Assembly: GCA_030066195.1 (NCBI GenBank)
Contig: JASJCB010000050.1
Location: 1 to 64,000 of the forward strand
Source: Acidobacteriota bacterium
Lineage (GTDB): Bacteria > Acidobacteriota > Holophagae > Acanthopleuribacterales > Acanthopleuribacteraceae
DNA: 64,000 nt
Reading direction: 5' to 3'
The translations under genes were made by a program, and so were the position numbers. Shown here one piece after another: positions 26,504 to 36,045 of the stretch (its first letter is position 1; each line of letters opens with the position of its first letter). The notes beneath the pieces were generated by a model. That model did no database searches, was not told the DNA's origin, and saw only the letters and a program-made list of their open reading frames with translations.

Positions 26504-27223
26504 GTGCGGATCGCCCTGTTCTCGACCGGTGAGGGAAGTTCCTATTGCCTGGACAATTTCGGCACCTACGCGGATCTCTTTATCGATCTTCTGGGCGAGC
26601 CGGGTAACTGCTTTGACGTTTTCGATAACCAGGCGCATGATTTCCCCGACTCCTTTGAAGCTTACGATGCCGTGGTGCTGACCGGTAGCGCCGAGGACGC
26701 CCACGCCGACAAGCCCTGGATTCACCGGCTCAACGCGTCTATCCGACATGCCGATGAAGCGGGCTGCCGCATTCTGGGTGTCTGTTTCGGACACCAGGCC
26801 GTCGCCAATGCCCTGGGCGGTCGCAGTGGACGCAATACCGAGGGCTGGGAACTGGGCCTGTGGGCGCTCGACCTGAACGAGGACTTCTATCGTCAGCCCT
26901 ATGCACAAGGCATCACCGCTCCGCTGAAAATCTTGGAGATCCACCAGGACCATGTCATCGAACCGCCCCCCGGCGCAGTCGTCCTGGCTTCCACCCCCTC
27001 CACCCCGGTGCAGATGTTCGCAATCGGCGATCGAATACTTTGCCTGCAAGGGCATCCCGAGTTTGAAACCGATATTGTTCGCGACCTTGTCGAGACCCGT
27101 GTCGAAAGCGGCGTCATTTCCGAGGAACTGGGACGGGCATCCCTGGAAAGCATGAGCGAGGAGCCGGATCGCGAGGCCCTGCAAACCATGCTCAAATGCT
27201 TCCTCTACGGGCCGCCGCAATAA
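26504..27223 (+). CDS. class I glutamine amidotransferase-like protein
   Basis: A 239-aa protein with a class I glutamine amidotransferase domain (PF00117). The triad is present: Cys94 in GVCFGHQ, His184 and Glu186 in GHPEFE. It is a stand-alone domain like the GMP-synthase-like amidotransferases that act on small substrates (gamma-glutamyl hydrolase or YfeJ-type), with no synthase partner beside it. The GTG start at 26504 is chosen because CAGGAGG lies at ideal spacing; the open frame extends upstream through the terminator and into rplQ, which is not credible. It is isolated from the ribosomal transcript by that terminator. Confidence 0.85.
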   Translation: MRIALFSTGEGSSYCLDNFGTYADLFIDLLGEPGNCFDVFDNQAHDFPDSFEAYDAVVLTGSAEDAHADKPWIHRLNASIRHADEAGCRILGVCFGHQAVANALGGRSGRNTEGWELGLWALDLNEDFYRQPYAQGITAPLKILEIHQDHVIEPPPGAVVLASTPSTPVQMFAIGDRILCLQGHPEFETDIVRDLVETRVESGVISEELGRASLESMSEEPDREALQTMLKCFLYGPPQ

Positions 27224-27306
27224 CGCGGATCTGTATTTAGCGCATCTTAAAGACCTCATTCGGCGATTTATATTCTGAAAGCGTCTTATTCAACTTCGAG
27301 GTCTCT

Positions 27307-29202
27307 ATGCAATTATTATCTGTAAGAATACTCTTCTCTCTTCTCTTGCTTCCCGGTGTTGCCCTTTTTGCCACGGATGCTGAGGACCGTGCGGTTTTCA
27401 TTCGCGATCATTACAGCAAGTTCGAGGCGCGTATACCAGCCCGAGACGGCACTCACTTGTACACAACCATTTACACGCCCAACTGGGAAGGCGGTCCCTG
27501 GCCGATCATCATGATCCGCACCCCTTATTCGGCCGGTCCTTACGGCGCCGATAAATATAAGGCATGGCTGGGCCCCAATCCCGAATTGGAGAAAGACGGC
27601 TATATCTTTGTCTTTCAAGATGTTCGCGGTCGCTATATGTCCGAGGGCAAGTTCCGCAATATGACCCCCCACAAAAGCGACCTGAAGACCAATGAAAGCA
27701 CCGACACCTATGACACCATCGACTGGCTGGTCAAGAACCTGCCCAATAACAACAACAAGGTGGCCCAGTGGGGCGTCAGCTATCCCGGTTTCTACACCGC
27801 CGCCGGCATGATCGATTCTCATCCCAGCCTGGTGCTGGCTTCTCCCCAAGCACCCATTGCCGATTGGTTTTGGGACGATATGCATCACAACGGCGCTTTT
27901 TGTCTGAACCTGGCCTTCAATTTCTTCTCCTCGTTCGGCGTCGCCAGACCTGAACCCACCACCGAACGGGTCGAGCGCTTCGAGCACGGCACACCGGACG
28001 GCTACCAGTTCTTTATGGACCTGGGCCCGTTGTCCAATGTCAACAAGAACTATTTCAACGGTGAGATCGATTTCTGGAACCAGTTCATCGAGCATCCCAA
28101 CTATGACGACTTCTGGCAGAGCCGCAACATTCTGCCTCACCTGCGCAATGTGAATTGCGCCGTGTTGACCGTGGTCGGCCACTACGACGCCGAGGATCTG
28201 TACGGCCCCTGGAATATCTACAAGGAAGTGGAAAAGAACAACAAGCAGACCAATAACCGTGTCGTGGTGGGCCCCTGGAGTCACGGAGCCTGGGTGCGTC
28301 GGGACGGCGATCGCCTGGGCGACAGCTACTTCGGCCAGAAGTCCGGCCCCTGGTATAACGAACATGTTCTGACACCCACCTTCAGGCATCACCTGAAGGG
28401 TGGACCCGCGCCCAAACTGCCCGAGGCCCTGATCTTCGAAACCGGCGCCAATCGCTGGCGACAATTCGATCAGTGGCCTCCTAAGGGCATTGAAACCCGC
28501 GATCTCTACCTGGCCGCCGCCGACGGCCTTTCCTGGGAGAAGCCCACCACAAAAACCGGTTACAGCGAGTTCGTCAGCGACCCGGGCAACCCGGTACCCA
28601 ACACGGCAACCATCGGCACCTCCTGGGGGCGCGATTTCATGGCCGAGGATCAACGCTTTGCCTCAAGGCGCCCCGATGTGTTGGTCTTTCAATCCGAGGT
28701 CTTGACCGAGGACGTTACCATTGCGGGCCCGATCGATGTGGACCTATGGGTCTCCACGGACAAAACGGCGGCCGATTGGATCGTCAAGGTGGTCGATGTC
28801 TACCCGGGCGGCGAACCCGCCCTGAAACTACCGGGTGAAATGGACGAGGACGGGGAACAAAAAGAAATCGAACGCGGCCACGCCCAGATCCTCATTCGCT
28901 ATGAAGCCATTCGCGGGCGCTTCCGCAATAGTTTCGAAAAGCCGGAACCCTTCGAGCCCGGCAAACCCACCAAGGTAAGCCTACGCCTGATGGACGTGTT
29001 GCACAACTTCCAGCGAGGCCACCGCATCATGATCCAGGTGCAAAGCAGCTTCTTCCCCTTCATCGATCGCAATCCGCAAAACTATGTGGACAACATCTTC
29101 AAGGCAGAAGAAAAAGACTTCACCAAGGCAACGCACCGGGTCTATTTCGACAAAAAGCATCCCAGTAAACTGCGCGTGGGCATTCTGACCGACAAGTTCT
29201 GA
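27307..29202 (+). CDS. CocE/NonD family hydrolase (S15-type alpha/beta hydrolase)
   Basis: A 631-aa exported enzyme: the first 22 residues form a signal peptide (VRILFSLLLLPGVALFA). The N-terminal alpha/beta-hydrolase domain has the nucleophile elbow GVSYPG with Ser158. The C-terminal jelly-roll (PF08530, X-Pro dipeptidyl-peptidase C-terminal) is visible in the repeated strand pattern including GPIDVDLWVSTDKTAADWIV and HRIMIQVQSSFFPF. The family covers cocaine-esterase-like enzymes, alpha-amino-acid ester hydrolases and cephalosporin acylases; the preferred substrate is probably a peptide-like ester or amide. It stands alone, convergent with the next gene. Confidence 0.88.
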   Translation: MQLLSVRILFSLLLLPGVALFATDAEDRAVFIRDHYSKFEARIPARDGTHLYTTIYTPNWEGGPWPIIMIRTPYSAGPYGADKYKAWLGPNPELEKDGYIFVFQDVRGRYMSEGKFRNMTPHKSDLKTNESTDTYDTIDWLVKNLPNNNNKVAQWGVSYPGFYTAAGMIDSHPSLVLASPQAPIADWFWDDMHHNGAFCLNLAFNFFSSFGVARPEPTTERVERFEHGTPDGYQFFMDLGPLSNVNKNYFNGEIDFWNQFIEHPNYDDFWQSRNILPHLRNVNCAVLTVVGHYDAEDLYGPWNIYKEVEKNNKQTNNRVVVGPWSHGAWVRRDGDRLGDSYFGQKSGPWYNEHVLTPTFRHHLKGGPAPKLPEALIFETGANRWRQFDQWPPKGIETRDLYLAAADGLSWEKPTTKTGYSEFVSDPGNPVPNTATIGTSWGRDFMAEDQRFASRRPDVLVFQSEVLTEDVTIAGPIDVDLWVSTDKTAADWIVKVVDVYPGGEPALKLPGEMDEDGEQKEIERGHAQILIRYEAIRGRFRNSFEKPEPFEPGKPTKVSLRLMDVLHNFQRGHRIMIQVQSSFFPFIDRNPQNYVDNIFKAEEKDFTKATHRVYFDKKHPSKLRVGILTDKF

Positions 29203-29222
29203 TCCACGCTCCGACGGCTTGA

Positions 29223-29242
29223 CCGGGTCCCATCGGGCCCGG
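29223..29242. terminator. hairpin between convergent genes
   Basis: CCGGG(T)CCC pairs with GGGCCCGG around ATC, in the 43-bp gap between two convergent genes. No U-tract on either strand, so its terminator activity is uncertain. Confidence 0.35.
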
Positions 29243-29245
29243 CGC

Positions 29246-30253
29246 CTATCGGCAATCCAGCAGGTCCGTCATGCTCCAAATGCGGGCGATCGAAAAGCCT
29301 GAAGCGTCGAGGTCCGCACGGATATCGGCCTCGTAATCGTTACTGCTGATGAGGATGTAAAGCCGATCCATGGTCGCCAACCGGTCCGGCGACACGACCG
29401 GGCGTCCGCCCAGCCGGGTTCCCCACAGCTCCGGGTTGCGATCGACATAGCAGGCGATTTTTTGCGACGGGAAAAACGGGGCGATCAATTCCCGCGCCAT
29501 GCCGCCGGCGCCCCATACCACCAGTTCGGCGTCCGGTGGAAGCTCCAATCTGCCGTCCAGTTCGCTGCCCGAGGCCGCCGGCGGCATCGGGCGACGCGCC
29601 AATACCCGCATGGAATCCGGATAGCGCAAGGTCTCGTAGGCGTTGCCGGCCCATTGAAAGACCACCAATCCGGCATTGGCCAGGAGTTGGGTCAAGGAGG
29701 TTATGGTGAAGCTGTGCAAATGGCCCGGGTTGGTGTCATAGGGTAAAAACGGATGTCCCGACCGATGCGGCACCTCTACAAATAAGACGCCGCCGTCGCA
29801 CATTAGATCGGCCAAACCCCCGACCTCCCGTTGAATATCATCCAGATGCTCGATTACATGTGAAGCGATGACCAGGTCCCAGGCGCCGCGTTCTACCGTG
29901 GCCCATTCGGTATGAACCCGGTCGAGACCTTCCGCAGCAGCGGCGGCAGGAGATATCTCCAAACCCTCGTACCGTCTGACCTGAACCCTGGCGCGCAGGG
30001 CTCCGGCCAGGGCTCCGTCTGCGCAACCAAGCTCGAAGACGGTTGAGTCGGGCCGAAGCGCCGAACGCAAAAATGAGATCTGACCGTAGGTGCGCTCGGC
30101 AGTGTAGCCGCCGATGATGGATTGCTTCCGATAATCCGGCTGCCGCGCTTCCAGACGGGAGAGATGCCCGCAAACACGACAGAAACAACGAGACCCGTCG
30201 GCCAGATCGATCTTTTGCACGCGTTCGGACAGACATGCCGGACAGGGTTTCAT
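29246..30253 (-). CDS. class I SAM-dependent methyltransferase with N-terminal zinc knuckles
   Basis: A 335-aa protein with ribosome site AGGAGGAATGCG before ATG. The N-terminus carries two cysteine pairs (CPACLSERV, then CFCRVCGHL), like the zinc-binding start of C-methyltransferases of deoxysugar type. A Methyltransf_12/23 SAM domain follows (FELGCADGALAGAL, about 96-109; VIASHVIEHLDD). The last 100 residues are a Rossmann-like unit, VVWGAGGMARELI, then YVDRNPELWGTRLGGRPVV. This three-part layout resembles TylC3/NovU-type sugar C-methyltransferases but may also act on polyketide or glycan substrates. It is divergent from a second methyltransferase of similar design, 57 bp away. Confidence 0.8.
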   Translation of the reverse strand: MKPCPACLSERVQKIDLADGSRCFCRVCGHLSRLEARQPDYRKQSIIGGYTAERTYGQISFLRSALRPDSTVFELGCADGALAGALRARVQVRRYEGLEISPAAAAAEGLDRVHTEWATVERGAWDLVIASHVIEHLDDIQREVGGLADLMCDGGVLFVEVPHRSGHPFLPYDTNPGHLHSFTITSLTQLLANAGLVVFQWAGNAYETLRYPDSMRVLARRPMPPAASGSELDGRLELPPDAELVVWGAGGMARELIAPFFPSQKIACYVDRNPELWGTRLGGRPVVSPDRLATMDRLYILISSNDYEADIRADLDASGFSIARIWSMTDLLDCR

Positions 30254-30310
30254 CGCATTCCTCCTATGTGGTCATGGTACCATGGCTGAAAACTTGCCGG
30301 GAGTGATACC

Positions 30311-31570
30311 ATGTTGGCCGGCTTCGCCCCAATCGACAGTTTTCCCCATAACCGCCGCGACCCCGACCTGATGATGCGCCGGGATTGCCCGGTCTGCCGT
30401 TTGCGACACGAGGATGTGGTGGTTGAATTCCCGGATTTTCAGTTCTTCACCGACAGCGCCGAGCAACCCAAGATCGTCCATATCCAACAGGTTCACTGCC
30501 GTCATTGCCACGCCTATTATATGAATCCCTGTTACAGTCCGGAGGGTTTCGCCGTGCTCTTCGCCCAGGCGGGCATGACCTACGGCGCCAGCGAAATGCG
30601 CAAGCAGGAACAGTTGGGCTGGCTGCGCGCGCGCGACCTGCTGCGTCCGGGCTCCCTGCTGATGGACGTGGGCTGCTACACCGGCGATTTCATCAGCGTA
30701 CTGCCCGATGAGGTGAAGGCGGTGGGCGTAGACATCGATCCGGCGATCATCGAGCGCGCTCGCAAGGCCGTCACCGGACCCAACAGACGCTTCCTAGCCG
30801 CTGACCTGACCGGTTTCAGCTTCGACGAAAGAGTAGACACTTTCACCATGTTCCACGTGCTGGAACACCTGCCACACCCACGCGCCGTTCTGGAGCAACT
30901 ACGACGCATTGCTCGACCTGAAACCCGTTTGGTGGTAGAAGTGCCCCTGCTGGAAAAGGGAAAAACCAACGATATCAACGGTTACTTGACGGTCTCGCAC
31001 CTGACTCACTTCAGCCTCCGCACCCTGGAAATCTGCCTGGAAACCGAGGGCTGGCAGATCGTCGATCGCACCGATCAACCCGATTACAACGGTTATCGGG
31101 TCCTGGCCAAACCCGCCGATCCATTCCGAAGCGACGATGACAAAGACCCGAGACAACCCTACAACCGAGGCGATGCCGGCGATTTGGACCGTTTACACGA
31201 CTATTTGATCCATTGGTATCGCCAACGCGACAAGGCGGAAGAGCGTCTGGATGCGGTACCGCCGGCGGGCCGATGCGTATTATGGGGCGCGGGCTTCCAC
31301 ACCGAACTGATCTACAACCTGACCCGCTTTTTTTCCAATTCCCCCGAGCGCCGTTATCTGCTGGTGGACAGCGACCCGACCAAGCAGGGCAGAACCTGGC
31401 GAGGCGTGCCCATCGTCGACTCATCCGAATTGGAGAATCTGGATTGGACACAAACCAACCTGCTGTTATCCAGTTACGGCAGCCAGGAGGTCATGACTAA
31501 CCTGGCGTTGGAAATGGGTGTTCCCGAGGAAAAGATCTTTCGCATCTACGATACCATACGTCGCTACTGA
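30311..31570 (+). CDS. class I SAM-dependent methyltransferase, zinc-knuckle type
   Basis: A 419-aa protein with the same three-part layout as its divergent neighbour. N-terminal cysteine pairs are CPVC and CRHC; the SAM-binding motif is LLMDVGCYTGDFISVL, with acidic VGVDIDP and the post-motif MFHVLEHLPHPRAVL; a C-terminal Rossmann-like part has CVLWGAGFHTELIYNLTRFF and LVDSDPTKQGRTWRGVPIVD. GGGAG before ATG 30311 supports the start. The two genes share a 57-bp divergent control region, so they probably work together, plausibly in sugar or cell-surface modification; no glycosyltransferase lies nearby to confirm this. Confidence 0.8.
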   Translation: MLAGFAPIDSFPHNRRDPDLMMRRDCPVCRLRHEDVVVEFPDFQFFTDSAEQPKIVHIQQVHCRHCHAYYMNPCYSPEGFAVLFAQAGMTYGASEMRKQEQLGWLRARDLLRPGSLLMDVGCYTGDFISVLPDEVKAVGVDIDPAIIERARKAVTGPNRRFLAADLTGFSFDERVDTFTMFHVLEHLPHPRAVLEQLRRIARPETRLVVEVPLLEKGKTNDINGYLTVSHLTHFSLRTLEICLETEGWQIVDRTDQPDYNGYRVLAKPADPFRSDDDKDPRQPYNRGDAGDLDRLHDYLIHWYRQRDKAEERLDAVPPAGRCVLWGAGFHTELIYNLTRFFSNSPERRYLLVDSDPTKQGRTWRGVPIVDSSELENLDWTQTNLLLSSYGSQEVMTNLALEMGVPEEKIFRIYDTIRRY

Positions 31571-31608
31571 TGCGTCAAAGCGGATAAGCCGGGGGAATTT
31601 TCAGGTTG

Positions 31609-31710
31609 TCACATGAGTTTTCGACGCAGAGCGTTGAGTCGTTCCTTTTCATCGGCCGTACGCTTTAGCCCATGCAGCAGAACATTGGCCGCTTCCACTT
31701 CACCGCACAT
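31609..31710 (-). CDS. possible small overlapping ORF after add
   Basis: A 33-aa frame (MCGEVEAANVLLHGLKRTAD, then EKERLNALRRKLM) whose ATG lies 11 bases inside the end of the adenosine deaminase gene, so translation could be coupled. It is amphipathic-helical with no family I recognise. It could equally be a chance frame in the 129-bp convergent gap. Confidence 0.25.
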   Translation of the reverse strand: MCGEVEAANVLLHGLKRTADEKERLNALRRKLM

Positions 31711-32692
31711 GATATTGATTGAGTCGGTTCATGAGGGATTGCCTGATGTTATCCGGAAGGAAGGCCGCCTTCAAGGCATTGCGGGCACAAGCCAGGAATT
31801 CGGTATCACCCCATCCGAAGGTATCCGCCAACATCTGGTATTGTAGGTTTTGGGTGATCAAGGGCAGGGTACGGCCGTCCGTGTTGATGCTCAGGGGAAC
31901 GCCCGCACGATACAGCTTGTCGATAGGGTGGTCTTCCAAGCGGTCGTAAACGTCGATCATGACATTACAGGCCGGGCAGACCTCCAGGTGAATGTTGTTT
32001 TCGGCCAGGTGGTTCACCAGACGAGGGTCCTCGATCGAGCGTACGCCGTGACCGATGCGTATGGGCGCCAGGCGGTCCAGGGTTTCCCAAACACTTTCCG
32101 GTCCCTTGGCTTCACCCGCGTGGGCGGTCCGGAAAAGTCCGTGTTCCCTCGCGTAGCGAAAGGCGGCGACTTGCGGCTCGATGGGAAACCCCGCCTCATC
32201 CGCGGCAAGGTCCAGGGCCGCTACTCGCGTGCCTTGGAACAAGTGAACCAGCTTCGCCGTTTCCATGGCGGCCTCGGCGGTGAAATGGCGCAGGGTGCAC
32301 AGGATCAGTCGCGATTCGATACCCGTATTTGCGGATTCCAGGTCGAAGGCCTCATTGACGATGCGCACGACATCTTCCGGCGACAAACCTTGTTGCTGGT
32401 GTTGGTGCGGCGCAAACCTGATCTCGGCATAGATTACATTGTCCGCCTGCAACTGTGTGAACAGGTCTGTCACCGTCGCGCGCAGGGCATCCTCCGTTTG
32501 CATCAGGTTCATCTGGTTGGGAACCCGGCGCAGGAAGTCGGCGAGATCACTACACTTTTCAGGTAGGGCCACGTCTCGGAGAAAAGTCGCGCGATCCACC
32601 TCGGGATTCAGGCGATGAATCAGGTCGTAGCTCAGTGAGCAGTCCAGGTGCAGGTGAAGTTCCGTTTTGGGAAGCGCGGCAATATCCATCAA
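31700..32692 (-). CDS. add: adenosine deaminase
   Basis: A 330-aa adenosine/AMP deaminase-family metal-dependent hydrolase (PF00962), converting adenosine to inosine. Metal and catalytic residues are visible: His13 and His15 in ELHLHLD, HAGE (191-194), His215 in RIGHGVR and Asp272 in SINTDGRT. The NTDGRT form rather than NTDDP marks the subtype that also occurs in clostridia and other phyla. Its ATG overlaps the hutH stop by 4 bp (ATGA), so it is translated with hutH and hisS in one operon. Adenine versus adenosine specificity is not proven; the HLHLD-C-S motif fits adenosine. Confidence 0.87.
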   Translation of the reverse strand: MMDIAALPKTELHLHLDCSLSYDLIHRLNPEVDRATFLRDVALPEKCSDLADFLRRVPNQMNLMQTEDALRATVTDLFTQLQADNVIYAEIRFAPHQHQQQGLSPEDVVRIVNEAFDLESANTGIESRLILCTLRHFTAEAAMETAKLVHLFQGTRVAALDLAADEAGFPIEPQVAAFRYAREHGLFRTAHAGEAKGPESVWETLDRLAPIRIGHGVRSIEDPRLVNHLAENNIHLEVCPACNVMIDVYDRLEDHPIDKLYRAGVPLSINTDGRTLPLITQNLQYQMLADTFGWGDTEFLACARNALKAAFLPDNIRQSLMNRLNQYHVR

Positions 32693-34431
32693 TCTGCTCC
32701 GAGCGGGGAAGCCAGTGCTAAAGGTCCGATGACCTGCTCGGCAATCTCGACCAGTTTCGATCCTTTCGACAATTCCAGCACGGCGGTAATGTCGGGCGCC
32801 ATCTCGCGGTCGGTGTCCATATAGTCCACGTTTTCGCGAAGGGCCGCCATGACGGCGGCGACGGCCGGCGACGATTTATGGGCTCTGGCTCGCACCTCGT
32901 CGGCATGGGTCTTGAGGCGTTTGCGATCGGTTTCGGGTACGTCATTCAACCAGTCGTCATGACCCCAGAAGGTGCCGTCCAGCGTCTTGGTGCGAATATC
33001 GATCGCCTGGCCCGCGGTGTATATTTCCAGGGCCAGAACCCGGCGCAGGTCGTCCAACATGGCGTAGACGTGGCGACCCTCGGTAGCGCCCATACTGACG
33101 TGGTCCTCCTGGTTGGCGGAGGTGGGTATAGAGTATACGGAAGCGGGCATGGCCCTGGAAGCCAGATCGTTGACCAGTGAGGCGGAAGTATATTGCACGA
33201 TCATGAAACCGCTGTCGGTGTTGTCGTCATTGCGGACCAGGAACGGGGGCAGGCCGTCGCTGGTGGCGGGATCGACCAATTTGTTGGCGCGGCGTTCCGA
33301 AATAGAGGCCAGGGTGGGAATGGCCGTCTTCAGGAAGGACAATGCCAAAGCCAGGGGCATGCCGTGGAAGTTACCGGCCGAAATCACATCACCCTCGCCC
33401 TCATCGCCTCGCGGCAACACGATGGGGTTGTCGGTCACCGCGTTCATTTCACGGGTCATGACCTGTTGAACGTGTTGCAGGGTGTCCTTTACCGCGCCGT
33501 GAACCTGGGGAACGCAACGGACACAATAACTGTCCTGGGGTTTGAAAGCCTTGCCGCCCTCGATGCGGTCCATCTCGCGGTTCCAGGTCCAGCCGCCCAG
33601 GCTTTTGGGAATTTCCTCGTAGGGAATATCCACCAGGTCGGAGCCCTTGACCAGGCGACGGAGGTTCTCGGCCGTCGCCATTTGACCCGGATGGTGACGC
33701 AACTCGTGAATCTCGGCTCTCAGGGCGTCGGCGCGTCCGGCCAGGCCTTCCATGGTCATGGCGGCGGCGATATCGGCCAGCTTGACCATATTGCCCATAT
33801 GATGCAGGGTGAGGACACCGTAAGCCAGCATGAGCGCCGTACCGTTATTCAGCGCAAGCCCTTCTTTATGAGCCAGGTTGACCGGTTCGATTCCGGCGGC
33901 TTTCATGGCCTGAGCGCCGGGTATCAGCTTGCCCTTGTAATAGGCTTGACCACCGCCGATAAGGACCATTGCCATGTGAGATAAAGGAGCCAGATCACCG
34001 CTGGCGCCCACGGAACCCTTCTCGGGAATCCAAGGCAGCACGCCCGCGTTGAGCATTTGCGCCAACTTGCGCACGGTGGTCAGGCGAATACCGGAATGAC
34101 CTTGGATCAGGGTGTTGATGCGGATGGCCATCAGGGCGCGCACTATGGTCTCATCCAGCGGCTTGCCGACGCCTACCGCGTGCGTGATCAGCAGGTTGCG
34201 TTGCAGCATGCGCGCCTTTTCCGGATCGGGCAGCAGTTTATCCGCGTTGTTGCCGAATCCGGTAGTGACGCCGTAGACCACCTCGCCGTCAGCCACCTTC
34301 TTGGAGACGACACGGGCGGCCCTGGTGACGGCTTTTTCGGCTTCGGGCGACAGGGTGATTTCGGCGCCTCGACAGATCTCGATCACCTGGGCGCAGGTCA
34401 GCGAGTGACCGTCCAACTCGATTATCTTCAT
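32689..34431 (-). CDS. hutH: histidine ammonia-lyase
   Basis: A 580-aa aromatic amino acid lyase. The MIO cofactor tripeptide Ala143-Ser144-Gly145 stands in GSVGASGDLAPLSHMAM. Tyr53 in VVYGVTTGFG, NAVTDNPIV and SANQEDHVSMG are the other active-site blocks. The selectivity region reads LLITHAVGVG; Thr-His here is closer to the Ser-His of histidine lyases than to phenylalanine or tyrosine lyases. It is about 70 residues longer than typical HutH, partly through an insertion near DIPYEEIPKSLGGWTWNREM. No hutU, hutI or hutG is nearby; instead it overlaps hisS upstream and add downstream (both ATGA). Confidence 0.9.
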   Translation of the reverse strand: MKIIELDGHSLTCAQVIEICRGAEITLSPEAEKAVTRAARVVSKKVADGEVVYGVTTGFGNNADKLLPDPEKARMLQRNLLITHAVGVGKPLDETIVRALMAIRINTLIQGHSGIRLTTVRKLAQMLNAGVLPWIPEKGSVGASGDLAPLSHMAMVLIGGGQAYYKGKLIPGAQAMKAAGIEPVNLAHKEGLALNNGTALMLAYGVLTLHHMGNMVKLADIAAAMTMEGLAGRADALRAEIHELRHHPGQMATAENLRRLVKGSDLVDIPYEEIPKSLGGWTWNREMDRIEGGKAFKPQDSYCVRCVPQVHGAVKDTLQHVQQVMTREMNAVTDNPIVLPRGDEGEGDVISAGNFHGMPLALALSFLKTAIPTLASISERRANKLVDPATSDGLPPFLVRNDDNTDSGFMIVQYTSASLVNDLASRAMPASVYSIPTSANQEDHVSMGATEGRHVYAMLDDLRRVLALEIYTAGQAIDIRTKTLDGTFWGHDDWLNDVPETDRKRLKTHADEVRARAHKSSPAVAAVMAALRENVDYMDTDREMAPDITAVLELSKGSKLVEIAEQVIGPLALASPLGAD

Positions 34432-35777
34432 GCTAAACGCTCCTCGATGACGGCGGCCAGATCCGCGCGATTTACCTCGACCTGATCTCCGGTGTGCAGG
34501 TCTTTCAGGGTTACCGTTCCCTTGGCGGCCTCGGTTTCGCCCATGATGACGGCAAAGCGAATGCCGGAGCGATCGGCATACCTCATCTGCTTGGCGAACT
34601 TCCCGCCGCCGTAATAGACCTCGGTGTTCAGGCCCGTCTCGCGTAACTCGGAAGCCAGGGCCAGGTATTCGGCGGATAGTTTCAGGTCCATGCGGGTGAC
34701 CAGTACACGCGTGGTGCTTGTTTCCTGCTTGATCAGGCTCGCTTGTTGCAACTGATAGAACAGTCGCGTCGCGCCGATAGAGATGCCCACTCCCGGCAGT
34801 TTGGACTTGGAATAGAACCCGGCCAGGTTCTCGTAACGACCGCCGGAGCAGACACTGCCCACCTTGGGATAGTCGTCCAAAAGCGTTTCATAAACGGTAC
34901 CCGTATAGTAGTCCAGGCCCCTGGCGATGGACAAGTTCACGGCGCAAAAAGCCTCGGGCACGCCCGAATGGCTGATACCGTCCACCAATCGTTTCAATTC
35001 GTCAAGGCCGGTTTGGAAGGTTTCGTCGTCGATATTCATGGCGGTCAGGGCGTTCAGTTTTTCGCTGTTGCTGCCCTCTAATTGAATGAGACCCAGGATC
35101 TTGTCCACAATCTCGGCCGACAACCCGAACGTTTCCCCGGTGAGGGTTTCCACCACGTAGTCCATACCGCGTTTGTCCAGTTTGTCGATCTCGCGCATGA
35201 CACCCGCGGCGGCTTCCGGTTCGATGCCCAGTGAAGCGAAGAATCCGCTGAGCAGCTTGCGGTTGTTGATGTGGATGGTGAACTTGCCGAAATCCAGCTC
35301 TTTAAAGAGATGGTAGATGACCACGGGAATCTCGGCATCATACTCCAGAGGCAGGTTGTCTTTGCCGATCACGTCGATATCGCACTGGTAGAATTCGCGG
35401 TAGCGGCCGCGCTGAGCCGACTCGCCGCGGTAGACGCGCTGCATCTGGTAGCGTCGAAAGGGGAAGATGAGCTTCTTTTCGTGCTCGGCGACATATCGAG
35501 CCAGGGGCACGGTCAGATCGAAACGGAGGCAGAATTCGATATCGCGTTCCAGGTCATGTGCGCCCTTGGACTGGGCATAATATACCTGGCGCTCGGTTTC
35601 GCCCCCGCTTTTGGTCAAAAGGATCCGCTTGTATTCCATGACCGGCGTTTCGACGGGCAGGAACCCGAACCGCTCGTAGGATCTGCGAATGGTGTCCAAC
35701 ATGCGCTGAAAGGCAATCTGGTCACGAGGTAACAATTCCATGGCGCCTGGCATGGTTTTCGGCGTAATCAATTCCAT
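34428..35777 (-). CDS. hisS: histidyl-tRNA synthetase
   Basis: A 449-aa class II synthetase charging tRNA-His. The N-terminus has PKTMPGAMELLPRDQIAFQR, motif 1 follows, motif 2 is FRRYQMQRVYRGESAQRGRY (about 107-126), the HisRS-specific ARGLDYYTGTVYE and motif 3 GVGISIGATRLFYQL are intact, and a C-terminal anticodon-binding domain completes it. First gene of a three-gene operon with hutH and add in which both junctions are ATGA overlaps. On its 5' side a possible promoter (TTGCTC, 18 bp, TATAGT on the minus strand) lies in the 268-bp divergent gap shared with the TonB receptor. Confidence 0.95.
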   Translation of the reverse strand: MELITPKTMPGAMELLPRDQIAFQRMLDTIRRSYERFGFLPVETPVMEYKRILLTKSGGETERQVYYAQSKGAHDLERDIEFCLRFDLTVPLARYVAEHEKKLIFPFRRYQMQRVYRGESAQRGRYREFYQCDIDVIGKDNLPLEYDAEIPVVIYHLFKELDFGKFTIHINNRKLLSGFFASLGIEPEAAAGVMREIDKLDKRGMDYVVETLTGETFGLSAEIVDKILGLIQLEGSNSEKLNALTAMNIDDETFQTGLDELKRLVDGISHSGVPEAFCAVNLSIARGLDYYTGTVYETLLDDYPKVGSVCSGGRYENLAGFYSKSKLPGVGISIGATRLFYQLQQASLIKQETSTTRVLVTRMDLKLSAEYLALASELRETGLNTEVYYGGGKFAKQMRYADRSGIRFAVIMGETEAAKGTVTLKDLHTGDQVEVNRADLAAVIEERLA

Positions 35778-36045
35778 GACGATACTCCCTCCCTTGGCAA
35801 CGCTTCAAATGCTCGCAAGGATAACGCATGACTATAACCGATTGTCCAGGACGGGAGCAATAAACAGGTGACTTCCGACAGCAAGTTGAGCCCGGTTCCC
35901 CAGCCGATTACCGAATCTTGCTCACGATAGGCAAGGAGTGACCGTGTTACAATGCGTTGATTCTTTCGAGGACCAGGTTCCAGCGGAAAGTAATAACCGG
36001 CCCCCTGCCTTTACGCTTACAAAATACAACGCATAAGGACACCTC

